Positions 42,816 through 51,740 of a stretch of DNA of 64,000 bases are shown here, piece after piece. The position numbers and the translations under genes were made by a program. The notes below the pieces were generated by a model. The model did no database searches and had not been told where the DNA came from. It saw nothing but the letters and a program-made list of their open reading frames with translations. This DNA comes from Pseudoalteromonas piscicida (GTDB lineage Bacteria; Pseudomonadota; Gammaproteobacteria; Enterobacterales; Alteromonadaceae): NCBI RefSeq assembly GCF_000238315.3, contig NZ_CP011924.1:62001-126000 (forward strand). Reading direction: 5' to 3'. Position 1 is the first letter of the stretch. Each line of letters starts with the position of its first letter.

Positions 42816-43322
42816 ATGAAAGCAAAATTGTCGAGATTTATTTTTGGAACGTTACTGGTTTTGGCAGGGTTCCAAACTTGTGCCAAGCCTAATAATTTGT
42901 ATCTACCCGAACAATCAAATCAAAACAATATAACGAATATAGAGCCTATCTATGTGGGTGGAGCAAGGTATGAATTGCTTAATTACTTCTTCGAGCCAAT
43001 CCATGCGACTCGATACGAAAAATATGGAAGTGAGGGTAAATATAGGTTAGTGAAGTATATTGTGGGTTATGAAATGACGATACCGGTTGATGGTGATTTT
43101 GGTCAGGAGCTAATTTTTGATGTTTCAGGGTATGCGAGTAAAGACGCTAAGCTTAGCGTATCTTGCGGCAGTTTTTCAGGGAGTGATTTTGGTACTAGGT
43201 ACTATATTACGAAGCGGATCAGCACTGGCGGGAGTTGTAAAACAATGAAGGTTCGGTTGGATGGACCTGAGCAGTATGGCTTTGGTATGACAATCTCAAT
43301 TCTAAATCAACTCAGCTTTTAG
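42816..43322 (+). CDS. Secreted protein of unknown function
   Basis: This 168-residue protein has a signal peptide of about 24 residues (…AGFQTCA-KPNN) and AAAGGAA upstream of the ATG. The mature part is beta-rich (YRLVKYIVGYEMTIPVDG, QELIFDVSGYASKDAKLSV) and has two cysteines (VSCGSFSG and GGSCKTM), probably a disulfide. No family recognised. Confidence 0.6.
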   Translation: MKAKLSRFIFGTLLVLAGFQTCAKPNNLYLPEQSNQNNITNIEPIYVGGARYELLNYFFEPIHATRYEKYGSEGKYRLVKYIVGYEMTIPVDGDFGQELIFDVSGYASKDAKLSVSCGSFSGSDFGTRYYITKRISTGGSCKTMKVRLDGPEQYGFGMTISILNQLSF

Positions 43323-43355
43323 ATCGGCATGCCAATATAGTTCAATTTGACCCTT

Positions 43356-43387
43356 AGAGTAGGAATAAAGAGTTTTATTCCTACTCT
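43356..43387. terminator. Bidirectional terminator between convergent genes
   Basis: AGAGTAGGAATAAA (43356-43369) and its exact complement (43374-43387) form a 14-bp stem with a 4-nt loop between the genes ending at 43322 and 43423. A/T-rich stem ends suit either direction. Confidence 0.75.
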
Positions 43388-43422
43388 GGTAATTGGTACA
43401 TCATCGAATTAGTTGATATTGA

Positions 43423-44376
43423 CTACTTAGCTGCTAACGAAGAATTAACGTGAGTCATTTCTTTTAAACGATATTTCGCTGATGCAAGAGGTACTGTGAA
43501 GCGCCTTATAGAACTCGGGAAGGCTGATAGAAACATCGGTTCAACAGCGCTAATATCAAATGCGTATGCTGGTGCATTGTCATATTCGCCGAATAAGGCG
43601 GTAACCTGAGAAAAAGATGTAGGTACAAGCTTGTATGGCGCTAGCGAACGCGGTAAATCAAGTTGATATTGATATGCTTTCACCAGTTGTAATGCGTGAT
43701 CAAAGTGGCAAATATTCCAACTTTGATTTTCATTGTTTAGCTGTAAAGCCCACACCCCATTTTTATCGGTAGCAACAGTGTATGGGTTTTCACAAGGCGC
43801 AGGTAGTGACTGTGTGTTACTGCGTTGCCAAGTACCCTGGTGATTCAAACAGAGATTCTCTTTGCTATTAAGCGTCACGACTCGTGTGCTGAGTCTTGCT
43901 TTACAAGCATCTTCCACAGGTAACCAATAGGCGGGTTTGGTGCTGGAAAGTACCATAAATCCGACAGGTCTTTCTGGGTCGTGCGAGGTCCATCCAATAA
44001 AATATTCATTGTCTACGCGCCACTGATCATAGCTTAACCGACCTCGTTGATATTTAGTAGCTAAAGGCAAAGCGCCTTGTCGGTCAGCAAACTGGCAATG
44101 GATGGTGTCACTCTTAAGTTTACAGGCTGACTGAACCCTATCGAAATTGAGAGGTATTGCAGCATCTGGATAGTTTGGTGGAATAAAACGCGTGTGCGGC
44201 AACGATGTTGGCTTTAACTCATTATTGTCTGATTGTTCAAAGCGGCACTCTGGCCGCTCAGTAGAGGGTGCTAAGGCTACTTTATCGCTAGACATAGCGA
44301 GCTCGCAGCTTAATAAATCAAAGCTTGCCGAAATGCTAAAGATAGCGAGATAAATTAGCCAAGCGATATTCGTCAT
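43423..44376 (-). CDS. Secreted protein of unknown function, coupled to a LAS peptidase
   Basis: The 317-residue product has a signal peptide (MTNIAWLIYLAIFSISASF). The mature protein contains nine or so cysteines (RPECRFEQ, QSACKLK, IHCQF, DACKARL, NLCLNHQG, APCENP, NICHF), indicating an oxidising compartment. Its ATG overlaps the stop of the upstream peptidase by one base (TAATG), so it is translated with it. A partner or inhibitor of the peptidase is possible. No domain recognised. Confidence 0.6.
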   Translation of the reverse strand: MTNIAWLIYLAIFSISASFDLLSCELAMSSDKVALAPSTERPECRFEQSDNNELKPTSLPHTRFIPPNYPDAAIPLNFDRVQSACKLKSDTIHCQFADRQGALPLATKYQRGRLSYDQWRVDNEYFIGWTSHDPERPVGFMVLSSTKPAYWLPVEDACKARLSTRVVTLNSKENLCLNHQGTWQRSNTQSLPAPCENPYTVATDKNGVWALQLNNENQSWNICHFDHALQLVKAYQYQLDLPRSLAPYKLVPTSFSQVTALFGEYDNAPAYAFDISAVEPMFLSAFPSSIRRFTVPLASAKYRLKEMTHVNSSLAAK

Positions 44377-45518
44377 TACTTTCCTAATTCAAAATGAAAG
44401 TCGGTAACCTGTAACGATTTAACTTGAGGCACGAAATAGCTAGTATCGTAGATATTGCTGTAGTCATGCCAAGCTTCACCTTCGCGATCAAGCTCGTTAT
44501 CATTAGGAGCAAGCCAAGGTTCTAAAGGTTCAGTTAAGAAGCTGACATGTAGGTGATTCTTATGATTTGATTTAACATCTGTAACGCCTTTCAAATTATC
44601 GGCAAAGATAATTTTAGTTGCGCCTAATTGTACCAAAGCGTCAACTATAGTCTGTGTGGCTTGGCGATGGTAGTGTGCGTCACCAACGCTAACCGGGCCT
44701 GATGATGTTCCTATCGGACGAATATCTACTGTACCACCAAACTTGTGCGTAAAATGAGGAGGATTTATTCCACCCCAGCGCATGGTTGCTCCCGTTATTG
44801 TGAGATAATTTGGCATCCCGATAGGTTTGTTTTGTACGTTTTTCCAAGCTTGTCCTAAATTTTGTAAAGCACTTAGCAAGTCTGGGTGTAAGTAGCGGCC
44901 AACTAAACCAGCTGTAGTAAGCCCCTCACTTGCGCGGTCTGGAATGTTGACTAAGCCTGTTACTGCGCATTTTACAATTAGCTGAGCCTGCAAGTTACCA
45001 GTTGAGGCTGTTAACTTATCAGAACCTGGCTGTTGTTCATTACCGCAGCTATGGAAGTTATTTACGGTAACTTTCACTTGGCCATTAGCATCGGTCACTA
45101 GACTTGAAGCTTCGTAAGGAGCACGTAATCGGAACAGCCCTTGGTCTATTCTTTGAATTACCGTTGCTCTTGAACCACTCGGAAAGCGGTTTGCCATGGT
45201 ATTTTTATCTCGCCAACTTGATGTGGTGAGCGTGTTATAAGTTGAATTTATAGTAATGGTTTTACCAACGGCCGGTCTGCCATCAGAATAGGTTAATGTT
45301 AATGTCCAAAGCGCGCTGTTGCCATTTTTTGGGTACAAAGTGACTTCACTGGCATTTTCAAACCATTGCTGACCAAAATAAGCCTTTCCATTCGGTGTTG
45401 TAATGAGGCCGTCATAATCAAGGTTAGTGTTGATCGAAAGGGTTGGTTGAGGTGTCTTGGCGGATAAGTGGGCACAAAATCCCAAGGCAACACAGATTAG
45501 TGCATTTCTTCTGTTCAT
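44376..45518 (-). CDS. Secreted LAS-superfamily (M15/M74-like) peptidase with Ig-like domain
   Basis: The 380-residue protein has a signal peptide of about 20 residues and AAAGGAG upstream. The first half holds an Ig-like domain (about 45-180: LTLTYSDGRPAVGKTITINS, VTDANGQVKVTVNN). The second half has the zinc-peptidase pattern of MepA/D-Ala-D-Ala peptidases: an early HKFGGTVDIRP (His six residues before Asp) and a late HKNHLHVSF (HxH). This suggests murein cleavage or other peptide cleavage outside the cell. It is coupled to the Cys-rich protein downstream. Confidence 0.65.
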   Translation of the reverse strand: MNRRNALICVALGFCAHLSAKTPQPTLSINTNLDYDGLITTPNGKAYFGQQWFENASEVTLYPKNGNSALWTLTLTYSDGRPAVGKTITINSTYNTLTTSSWRDKNTMANRFPSGSRATVIQRIDQGLFRLRAPYEASSLVTDANGQVKVTVNNFHSCGNEQQPGSDKLTASTGNLQAQLIVKCAVTGLVNIPDRASEGLTTAGLVGRYLHPDLLSALQNLGQAWKNVQNKPIGMPNYLTITGATMRWGGINPPHFTHKFGGTVDIRPIGTSSGPVSVGDAHYHRQATQTIVDALVQLGATKIIFADNLKGVTDVKSNHKNHLHVSFLTEPLEPWLAPNDNELDREGEAWHDYSNIYDTSYFVPQVKSLQVTDFHFELGK

Positions 45519-45803
45519 CGTTAATCTCCTTTTATTAATCGATATGAACGTGATTACTGCGTTAAATTTGCTTTGTTTTAAGAAAACACCCAGCGAGACA
45601 AAAGTAATGATAGTAAAGCTATCGCTTTTGATGAATAAACTAGCAGTACACTCCTTGTGGTGAATCCAAGATAGACTAGTATAAATTTTGTTAAATACAA
45701 GTGAGCTTTTTGTGTTTTTGATTTGGGTTTACATCTAAGCTTATTGAAATAGTGATCGACTCAGCTATCTTTAATTGAGGTATGGAATTTAGGTTGTACT
45801 CCC

Positions 45804-46913
45804 ATGTCTAAGAGTAGACGTCAATTTCTTGAAGCTTCACTAGCGGCATGTTTGAGTGCTTCATTTCCGGTTAGCCAAGTACTTGCACTAAATTTATTCT
45901 CAGAAGATGAACGAGAACAAGAAATGGCTAAGCGCAGTGCTGCCCTCCATATTTTAAGATTAGCTTCCCCATACCCTGCGGATCAAAGTGACTTTATCCC
46001 GCACATGCATCAAGTGCTTAAGGAGAATGTTGAGTCTATGACTCGCGGTAAAATCTATGTTGATGTTCACCATAGTGGCGCGCTTGGAAGTGGCCGCGAG
46101 TTAATGGCGGCAGTGACTCGGGGACATGTGGGGGCCGCACTTATCTCTGTGTCAAATCTGTCTCGGGCGTTACCTGTGCTAGATATCCTTAATATCCCAT
46201 TTTGGGCGAGCTCAAATCGCGCGTTTCTCAATCTAATTTGTTCGCCACAATGGCAGTCACTTGTTATTAAGCCTATTAGTGAACAAGGAAAACTGAATAT
46301 CTTAATGCATCATCTCGTTGGAGGTCGCACCCTAACAAGCACAAAGCAGTTCAACCGCTTGATTAATTTGCCTGAAAAACTTAAAGGAGTAGTGCTAAGA
46401 GTACCTGCTTCTAAGGTTTTGAGTCATTTTTACAGTATGACGTCGGCAAATGTTATTGATGTGCCTTGGGCACAAGTGGCCAAAATGGCAAGAACAGAAC
46501 ATATAGAGGTTATTGACCCTAGCGTTGTTGGCTTGTTTTCAGGTCCTGATCTGCTAAAAAACGAGATAGGGCAGATAGCTTTACTCGAAAGTGTTCCCGA
46601 TGCTTGGGTGACCGTCGCAAATCAGCATTGGTTAGATGGTTTACCGCTGCGCTTAAAAGGGGAAATCGAGGACGCGGGTAAGCAAACATTTCATACTCAT
46701 ATTGCGCAGATAGAGCAACTGCAAAAACACTGTGAGCGCGAGCTCATGGCCTTGGGCGCAAAGCTGCACCCTTTAAGTGTGGACGAAAAGCGCGAATGGC
46801 AATTAAGGTTTGGTCACCACAATGCACAGTGGAATAAGGTAAAGCGAGAGCTCCTCGGCAGTACTCGCGCATTTCAACAGCTGGTAAATGCAACAGAAAA
46901 AGAGTTTATTTAA
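45804..46913 (+). CDS. DctP-like TRAP solute-binding protein with Tat signal
   Basis: The 369-residue protein begins with a twin-arginine signal (SRRQFLEASLAACLSASFPVSQVLA), implying folded export. The mature part follows the TRAP DctP pattern (MTRGKIYVDVHHSGALGSGRELMAAVTRGHVGAALIS, LNIPFW, LKGVVLRVPASKV, DPSVVGLF). No TRAP permease (DctQ/DctM) is adjacent; neighbours are unrelated. It may work with a distant permease or act as a sensor ligand-binder. An imperfect stem-loop (46921-46965) follows the gene. Confidence 0.7.
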   Translation: MSKSRRQFLEASLAACLSASFPVSQVLALNLFSEDEREQEMAKRSAALHILRLASPYPADQSDFIPHMHQVLKENVESMTRGKIYVDVHHSGALGSGRELMAAVTRGHVGAALISVSNLSRALPVLDILNIPFWASSNRAFLNLICSPQWQSLVIKPISEQGKLNILMHHLVGGRTLTSTKQFNRLINLPEKLKGVVLRVPASKVLSHFYSMTSANVIDVPWAQVAKMARTEHIEVIDPSVVGLFSGPDLLKNEIGQIALLESVPDAWVTVANQHWLDGLPLRLKGEIEDAGKQTFHTHIAQIEQLQKHCERELMALGAKLHPLSVDEKREWQLRFGHHNAQWNKVKRELLGSTRAFQQLVNATEKEFI

Positions 46914-46987
46914 TAACCTAGGTTGAGAGCAACAACAGGCCTTCTCGCTATTGTTACTCCCAACCCAAACGAATTATTGGTACTTTG

Positions 46988-47827
46988 TTATCGACTCTCT
47001 TTAACCAGTGGAATGCCGTTGGTGCCAACCGGAATATAAACCGTTGTATGGTTGGGAGATTCTGCCATTTTTAGCTGCGCATTTATCGCTTCATGTTGTA
47101 AGTAGTTTGCAGTAAGTGTGGCGTTGATGATCTTTTGCGCTTCAGCGATACCTTTTGCTTCTTCAATCCGAATTTCAGCATCTTTTTTAGCAATGGCCTT
47201 TTGAGTCTCTTTTTCTGCTAGCAGCTGTTGCGCAGCGAGTTTCTTTTCTACAGCATTGGCTACAATATCTGGATAATTAATGTTACCGATCACCACTTGT
47301 TTGATATCAAATGGCGCTGACTATAGGTAGCCTTTTAAGCGCTTTGTTACGATTTCAGCAATTTGTTCGCGTTTGCTTTTTAATGCGCCACTATCGTATT
47401 GTTGGACTTCGTCGCGAACATAGGTTCTGAAAGTTTCGCGAACAAAACGCTGATACCAATTCTCTGCACCATAATTTTCAACGACATCTTTTACTGTGTC
47501 TGGCTTAATTGCAATGACTGCATGAAAATCAAAACTGATGTTCAAGTCATCTTTGGCTAAGATCTCAAAGCGTTCTGTATAAGTGTTTGGGCGCATATCG
47601 ATATTGACGACTTGATTTCTGAGCGGGGAAAAACCATAGTTGCTCGGACCTACTAAGCTACCTTGGTAACCACCAGAACCAAAAAATCTCGGTTGCTCAA
47701 AAACATAGCCTTCATGTCCTGCGGGTGTGCTTGGATTTGTGCAAGATGTGATGGAAAAAAGTAACACAATGCCAATCACGATAATAGATACAATTGAGCT
47801 TCCAATGCTAGATTTTGATTTCATCAT
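46988..47827 (-). pseudogene. SPFH/band-7 (prohibitin-like) gene interrupted by an in-frame amber codon
   Basis: From the ATG at 47827 (AAGGA upstream) the frame encodes an N-terminal hydrophobic segment with a lipobox-like ITSC and an SPFH domain (RFEILAKDDLNISFDFHAVIAI, YGAENWYQRFVRETFRTYVRDEVQ). It meets TAG at 47323-47321. The same frame continues without a shift as SAPFDIKQVVIGNINYPDIVANAVEKK, the AEAQ-rich coiled coil (AEKETQKAIAKKDAEIRIEEAKGIAEAQ) and a C-terminal tail. One nonsense change therefore splits an otherwise intact membrane-scaffold protein. Readthrough or a sequence error are alternatives to inactivation. Confidence 0.78.
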
Positions 47828-47926
47828 AGATGATTCCTTTATAGGTATTTTGTTGGCTATGATAGGTGACAATACTAAAACGAACAACAATTACCTTAGT
47901 TCAACGAAGTCAACCGGAGCGTAGCT

Positions 47927-48340
47927 GTGAAAATATCCGTAGTAGAAAATCCTGATCAACAATTTGTCGATTTTTTAAGTAGTAAAATTAGCGAGTTTAA
48001 CTGGGCGAATTGGGAGGTCACAGAGCGCCTTCCATTGGCGGTTGAAGTAAAGGATGAGTCTGGAGAGGTTGTTGCAGGTGCAGCCGCGCGTACTTTTGGT
48101 AACTGGTTGTTGCTAGATACTTTGTGGGTTTCTGAGACACTTAGAGGTCAAAATATCGGCTCACAGATACTAGAAAGCCTAGAAGCGGCAGCCAAACAAA
48201 GAGGGTGCGTGAAATGCTTACTCGATACCTTAAATTTTCAGGCAATGCCGTTTTATGAAAAGCATGGCTACGAGACTCAATGGATCCAAGAGCATTACCC
48301 TAAAGATGGCTGTAAGTATTTTATGGTAAAGGTGTTATAA
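47927..48340 (+). CDS. GNAT-family N-acetyltransferase
   Basis: The 137-residue protein has the GNAT core: strand VVAGAAARTFGNWLLLDTLWV, the acetyl-CoA loop LRGQNIGSQILESLE (R/Q-x-x-G-x-G/A type), and C-terminal LDTLNFQAMPFYEKHGYE. The substrate is unknown. It is divergent from the broken SPFH gene, with 99 bp between starts. Confidence 0.85.
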   Translation: MKISVVENPDQQFVDFLSSKISEFNWANWEVTERLPLAVEVKDESGEVVAGAAARTFGNWLLLDTLWVSETLRGQNIGSQILESLEAAAKQRGCVKCLLDTLNFQAMPFYEKHGYETQWIQEHYPKDGCKYFMVKVL

Positions 48341-48566
48341 CAAGTTTTCTGTGGAGAGAGTGGTTGAGTGGAGATAATCTCGGCCGCCGATACGTGGGTG
48401 AATGTGCCAAGGCATTTTTAAGTAATAATGTTAGCTAAACTTCAGAATCCCACTAGGCCTAGGGGGGACAGTTTTTAATTCAATTGCGAATATAGGACGC
48501 TCAGCTATTGAGCGCACGCACGGGATTACCTACAATACAGCATGCTTAAATAATTGAAGAAAAACG

Positions 48567-48815
48567 ATGACAGATTCAACTGAAAAACCAGCACTACCAG
48601 ATAGACTTTCAATCAACCCTCGCAGCCCACATTATGCTAAAGAAGTGCTAGAACACCATATTGGCATCCGTTTCAACGGAAAAGAGCGCACGGATGTTGA
48701 AGAGTACTGCATCAGCGAAGGCTGGATTAAGGTAGCATCACCAAAGGCGTTAGACCGTCGTGGTCAGCCTTTGCTACTGAAGTCAAAAGGGACTGTTGAA
48801 GCTTACTACTGCTAA
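48567..48815 (+). CDS. DUF3297 family protein
   Basis: This 82-residue protein carries the family text LPDRLSINPRSPHY, HHIGIRFNGKERTDVEEYCISEGWI and LLLKSKGTVEAYY. DUF3297 proteins are short, cytoplasmic, widespread in proteobacteria and uncharacterised. It is a single gene with a strong terminator 22 bp after the stop. Confidence 0.85.
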   Translation: MTDSTEKPALPDRLSINPRSPHYAKEVLEHHIGIRFNGKERTDVEEYCISEGWIKVASPKALDRRGQPLLLKSKGTVEAYYC

Positions 48816-48837
48816 GCTTAACAAACAAAGATACAAA

Positions 48838-48864
48838 AATGCCGGACTTTATCCGGCATTTTTT
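48838..48864 (+). terminator. Rho-independent terminator
   Basis: AATGCCGGA (48838-48846) pairs with TCCGGCATT (48852-48860) over a 5-nt loop, followed by TTTT. Classic form. Confidence 0.85.
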
Positions 48865-48887
48865 ACATCAATTATATTACCACTCAA

Positions 48888-49058
48888 TTAATGTGCTGAA
48901 GTTAACCAGCTCAGAAATTGACGTGCTTCGCCGCCATTGGCGAATTGTGTGATCTTACGGCCTGTGCCGTCAGCAAAGATCACTTTAGATTTGTTCACCG
49001 AAATTGAGCGAATTGGTTGCTCAACACGGATCTCTGTTCCGTTATATGTATATGACAT
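48888..49058 (-). CDS. Small conserved-looking protein (56 residues)
   Basis: I chose the ATG at 49058: it starts MSYTYNGTEIRVEQ with AGTGAG upstream, and the longer frame upstream has an unnatural composition. The protein is small and beta-like (IRSISVNKSKVIFADGTGRKITQF) with a C-terminal helix (GGEARQFLSWLTSAH). No signal peptide. It is convergent with the DUF3297 gene. Unknown function. Confidence 0.5.
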   Translation of the reverse strand: MSYTYNGTEIRVEQPIRSISVNKSKVIFADGTGRKITQFANGGEARQFLSWLTSAH

Positions 49059-49454
49059 AATAAAACTCACTTTTATAATGCACAGCAAATTAGCTGATGC
49101 TTTTGATAGTAGATGAGCTTCATTACAGTTTAGCGAACAGAAGACACTGTCCTCGCAACGACCCGAGACGGGCATGACAGCTTATACCAATTTTCGTAAT
49201 TGGCTTGATTTCGCCTGACTATATTAAGCTCTACTTGTATTTTTTATGCGGACTTACTGGATCAAGGCAAGGAGGCATTACTTGAGGTTTGCTTTATTTT
49301 GAGAGGAAGTTAAAGCAAGAGAGGGATAATATAGAATTGCATTTTTTAAAGCAAGCTTTTTATGTCGATGTAGCGGTAAATATTCTCAACACTTAGCCAA
49401 ATAAAGCACCTAAGTTTGCCCCGAGGCGTTAAACCCCGAGACATAGTTACTCTA
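49059..49454. other. Intergenic region with a solo MITE-like end
   Basis: There is no credible gene. TTATACCAATTTTCGTAATTGG near 49184-49206 resembles the terminal repeat of the element at 6801-6967, but I find no matching right end within 250 bp. The rest is AT-rich. Confidence 0.3.
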
Positions 49455-50084
49455 TTAGCACAGCGTTTGTTCGACTGACTGCTTGCCGTTAAATAGCTCA
49501 AATGTTAGGTTCTGAGGATGTTGAGTGGCAAGGTAAGCTAGCGCGTCTGCGACATTCTCTCGACTTATTACGGCATCTTCTCTATTTGCAGGGCGTGAAG
49601 TGGAGAACCCGCCGGTTGCAGGCTCATTTTGTAACGCACCCGGTCGGACGATGGTGTAGTTTACAATACTTTTCTGTAGGTGTTGGTCAGCCATGTGTTT
49701 GGCTACCAAGTACGGTTTGATTTCACTTTCAATGTTATCAGGATCGTCGGCGCCAATAGAGCTGACCATAATAAAATGCTTAACGTTTGCTTTCACAGCA
49801 TAGTTAATTGCTTTAATGGCGGCCCACAAATCAATAAGTAGGGTTTTATCCGCACCAGTCTCTCCACCAGAGCCTGCGCTAAATATTACCTGCTCGACGT
49901 TGCCAAAGGCTGAGCTAAAATCGCCTTCAAGGTCTTGCTCAATGATAGTAAGTTGCTCAGATTGAAGATCAGCTAGCTTGCTTTTATTGCGCACTAACGC
50001 CACGACGTCATGGCCTTGTTCCAGCATTTTCTTTGTCGTCATTTTTCCAATTTGACCACTGGCACCAATGATTAAGGTCTTCAT
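49455..50084 (-). CDS. Atypical SDR / NAD(P)-binding reductase
   Basis: The 209-residue protein has an N-terminal Rossmann turn (LIIGASGQIGKMTTKKML: GxxGxxG), VVALVRNKSKL, and the mid segment HFIMVSSIGADDP with TIVRPGALQNEP. These are the features of small NAD(P)H-binding (NmrA/YwnB-like) proteins. There is no Tyr-x-x-x-Lys pair as in classical SDRs. Function in redox sensing or flavin-like reduction is inferred. AAAGGAG lies upstream. Confidence 0.8.
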   Translation of the reverse strand: MKTLIIGASGQIGKMTTKKMLEQGHDVVALVRNKSKLADLQSEQLTIIEQDLEGDFSSAFGNVEQVIFSAGSGGETGADKTLLIDLWAAIKAINYAVKANVKHFIMVSSIGADDPDNIESEIKPYLVAKHMADQHLQKSIVNYTIVRPGALQNEPATGGFSTSRPANREDAVISRENVADALAYLATQHPQNLTFELFNGKQSVEQTLC

Positions 50085-50204
50085 AGATAAACTCCTTTAA
50101 AGTGTTTGCTTAACTAAGACCTTGGGGTCATGGTGTAGATTTAAACCCCTGTGGTGGAAATAGGTTATAAATAGGCGAGTAATTGTATAGATAATCTAAA
50201 GTCG

Positions 50205-50231
50205 TGGTGGTCAGGGGAAAATTGACCACCA
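50205..50231 (-). terminator. Stem-loop after dbpA
   Basis: TGGTGGTCA (50205-50213) pairs with TGACCACCA (50223-50231) over 9 nt, just after the dbpA stop in leftward reading. The U-tract is weak. Confidence 0.5.
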
Positions 50232-50252
50232 TAGAGAGGGGAGAGTGACCTG

Positions 50253-51641
50253 TTACTTTGTTACTTTGCGAGCTCTAAAGTTACGGCCTTTCATTTTTCC
50301 TTCTGAGATTGTTTTAAGTGCCACGTTGGCAATACTGCGCTCAACCGCAACGTATGATGACATCGCGGTGACTTTTATTTTGCCGATTTGGTCACCTTTT
50401 AACGCTTGATTTGAGGTCAGTGCACCTAAGATATCACCTGGTCTTAATTTTGCTTTTTTACCGCCGTCGATTTGAATGGTTACCATCGGCGCTCGGTTAA
50501 TTTTGTTATTTAACACTTGGTCGCTTGGCAGGGTATTGGGCTCAATGGTCTTACCTAAATAGTCTTCGAGGGCATTTACTTTATGCGATTCTTTATAACT
50601 CATTAAAGAGCATGCCACACCTTTATTGCCTGCACGTCCAGTTCTGCCAACGCGGTGAACATGTACTTCTGGGTCATGGGCGATATGGTAGTTGATCACC
50701 ATATCTACGTGATCGACGTCGATACCCCGGGCTGCGACATCCGTTGCCAATAAAATGGTCACGCTCTTATTCGCAAAACGAACCAATGTGCGGTCACGGT
50801 CTTTTTGCTCTAAGTCACCGTGAAGTGCAGCCGCATCAAAACCTAGGCTATACAGGCTGTCGCATACGTTCTGGCACTCTGCCTTGGTGTTGCAGAAGAT
50901 AACCGCTGAGTTTGGTTGAAATTGCATTAACAGCTTTTGTACCGCAGGCAATCTTGCATCGTTATTGTCGACTTCGTAAAAATACTGTTCAATTGAGCTA
51001 TCATCATGTGTCGCTTCAACCGTGACTTTGGCAGCATCTTTCATGATGTGCTGCGCGAGCTGCTCTATTTTTGGTGGGTAAGTTGCACTAAATAACAGAT
51101 TTCGGCGTGCTGTAGGGCAGTGATCTATGATGCACTGTAGTGACTCTTCAAAACCCATCTCCAACATGCGATCCGCTTCATCCAGTACAAAGGTATTCAC
51201 TTCATCTAGCGACAAACGGCCTTTGCGCAGGTGCTCTTCAATACGCCCTGGCGTGCCCACAATGATGTGCGCACCGTGTTCAAGAGAGCCAATTTGTGGA
51301 CCCATAGGCGCGCCACCGCACAGCGCTAACACTTTGATGTTATGAACAGCACGGGCAAGCTTGCGAATTTCAACCGCCACCTGATCGGCAAGCTCTCGAG
51401 TTGGGCATACCACAAGCGCCTGCACACGAAAGCGTTTTACATTTAAATTATGCAATAGTCCTAAAGAGAAAGCGGCGGTTTTACCTGAGCCTGTTTTACC
51501 TTGGCCAATGACATCTTTACCCGCCAAGATAAGCGGTAAGGTTTGTGCTTGAATGTCAGTCATGGTGTGATACCCCAATGACGCGAGGTTATCGAGTAAG
51601 GCGCTGGAAAGTGAGGTACTTGAAAAAAGTGGCTGAGTCAA
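50253..51641 (-). CDS. dbpA: DEAD-box RNA helicase DbpA
   Basis: The 462-residue helicase has all core motifs: GQGKTGSGKTAAF (I), [31 protein letters not shown] (DEAD), LLFSATYP (SAT), ATDVAARGIDVDHVD and HRVGRTGRAG. The C-terminal RNA-binding domain (residues about 385-455: TIQIDGGKKAKLRPGDILGAL, VAVERSIANVAL) is the DbpA type that recognises 23S rRNA hairpin 92. It acts in large-subunit assembly. Length is normal. Confidence 0.92.
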   Translation of the reverse strand: MTQPLFSSTSLSSALLDNLASLGYHTMTDIQAQTLPLILAGKDVIGQGKTGSGKTAAFSLGLLHNLNVKRFRVQALVVCPTRELADQVAVEIRKLARAVHNIKVLALCGGAPMGPQIGSLEHGAHIIVGTPGRIEEHLRKGRLSLDEVNTFVLDEADRMLEMGFEESLQCIIDHCPTARRNLLFSATYPPKIEQLAQHIMKDAAKVTVEATHDDSSIEQYFYEVDNNDARLPAVQKLLMQFQPNSAVIFCNTKAECQNVCDSLYSLGFDAAALHGDLEQKDRDRTLVRFANKSVTILLATDVAARGIDVDHVDMVINYHIAHDPEVHVHRVGRTGRAGNKGVACSLMSYKESHKVNALEDYLGKTIEPNTLPSDQVLNNKINRAPMVTIQIDGGKKAKLRPGDILGALTSNQALKGDQIGKIKVTAMSSYVAVERSIANVALKTISEGKMKGRNFRARKVTK

Positions 51642-51705
51642 AGTCGCTGTCTCTGTAGTTCTAAAACAGCAATTATAACATGACTCGAATGGATAGCGCG
51701 TGTAA

Positions 51706-51733
51706 GGCCGTGATAAAATTTTTTATCACGGCC
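51706..51733 (-). terminator. Perfect stem-loop after the beta-trefoil gene
   Basis: GGCCGTGATAAAA (51706-51718) pairs completely with TTTTATCACGGCC (51721-51733). It lies 8 bp past the stop of the leftward gene and before dbpA. The U-run is inside the stem end. Confidence 0.75.
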
Positions 51734-51740
51734 AAGTGCG

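Noticed and set aside
45457..45663. Plus-strand 68-codon frame before the DctP-like gene
   Set aside because: Begins within the opposite-strand signal peptide; no ribosome site; looks like random intergenic reading.
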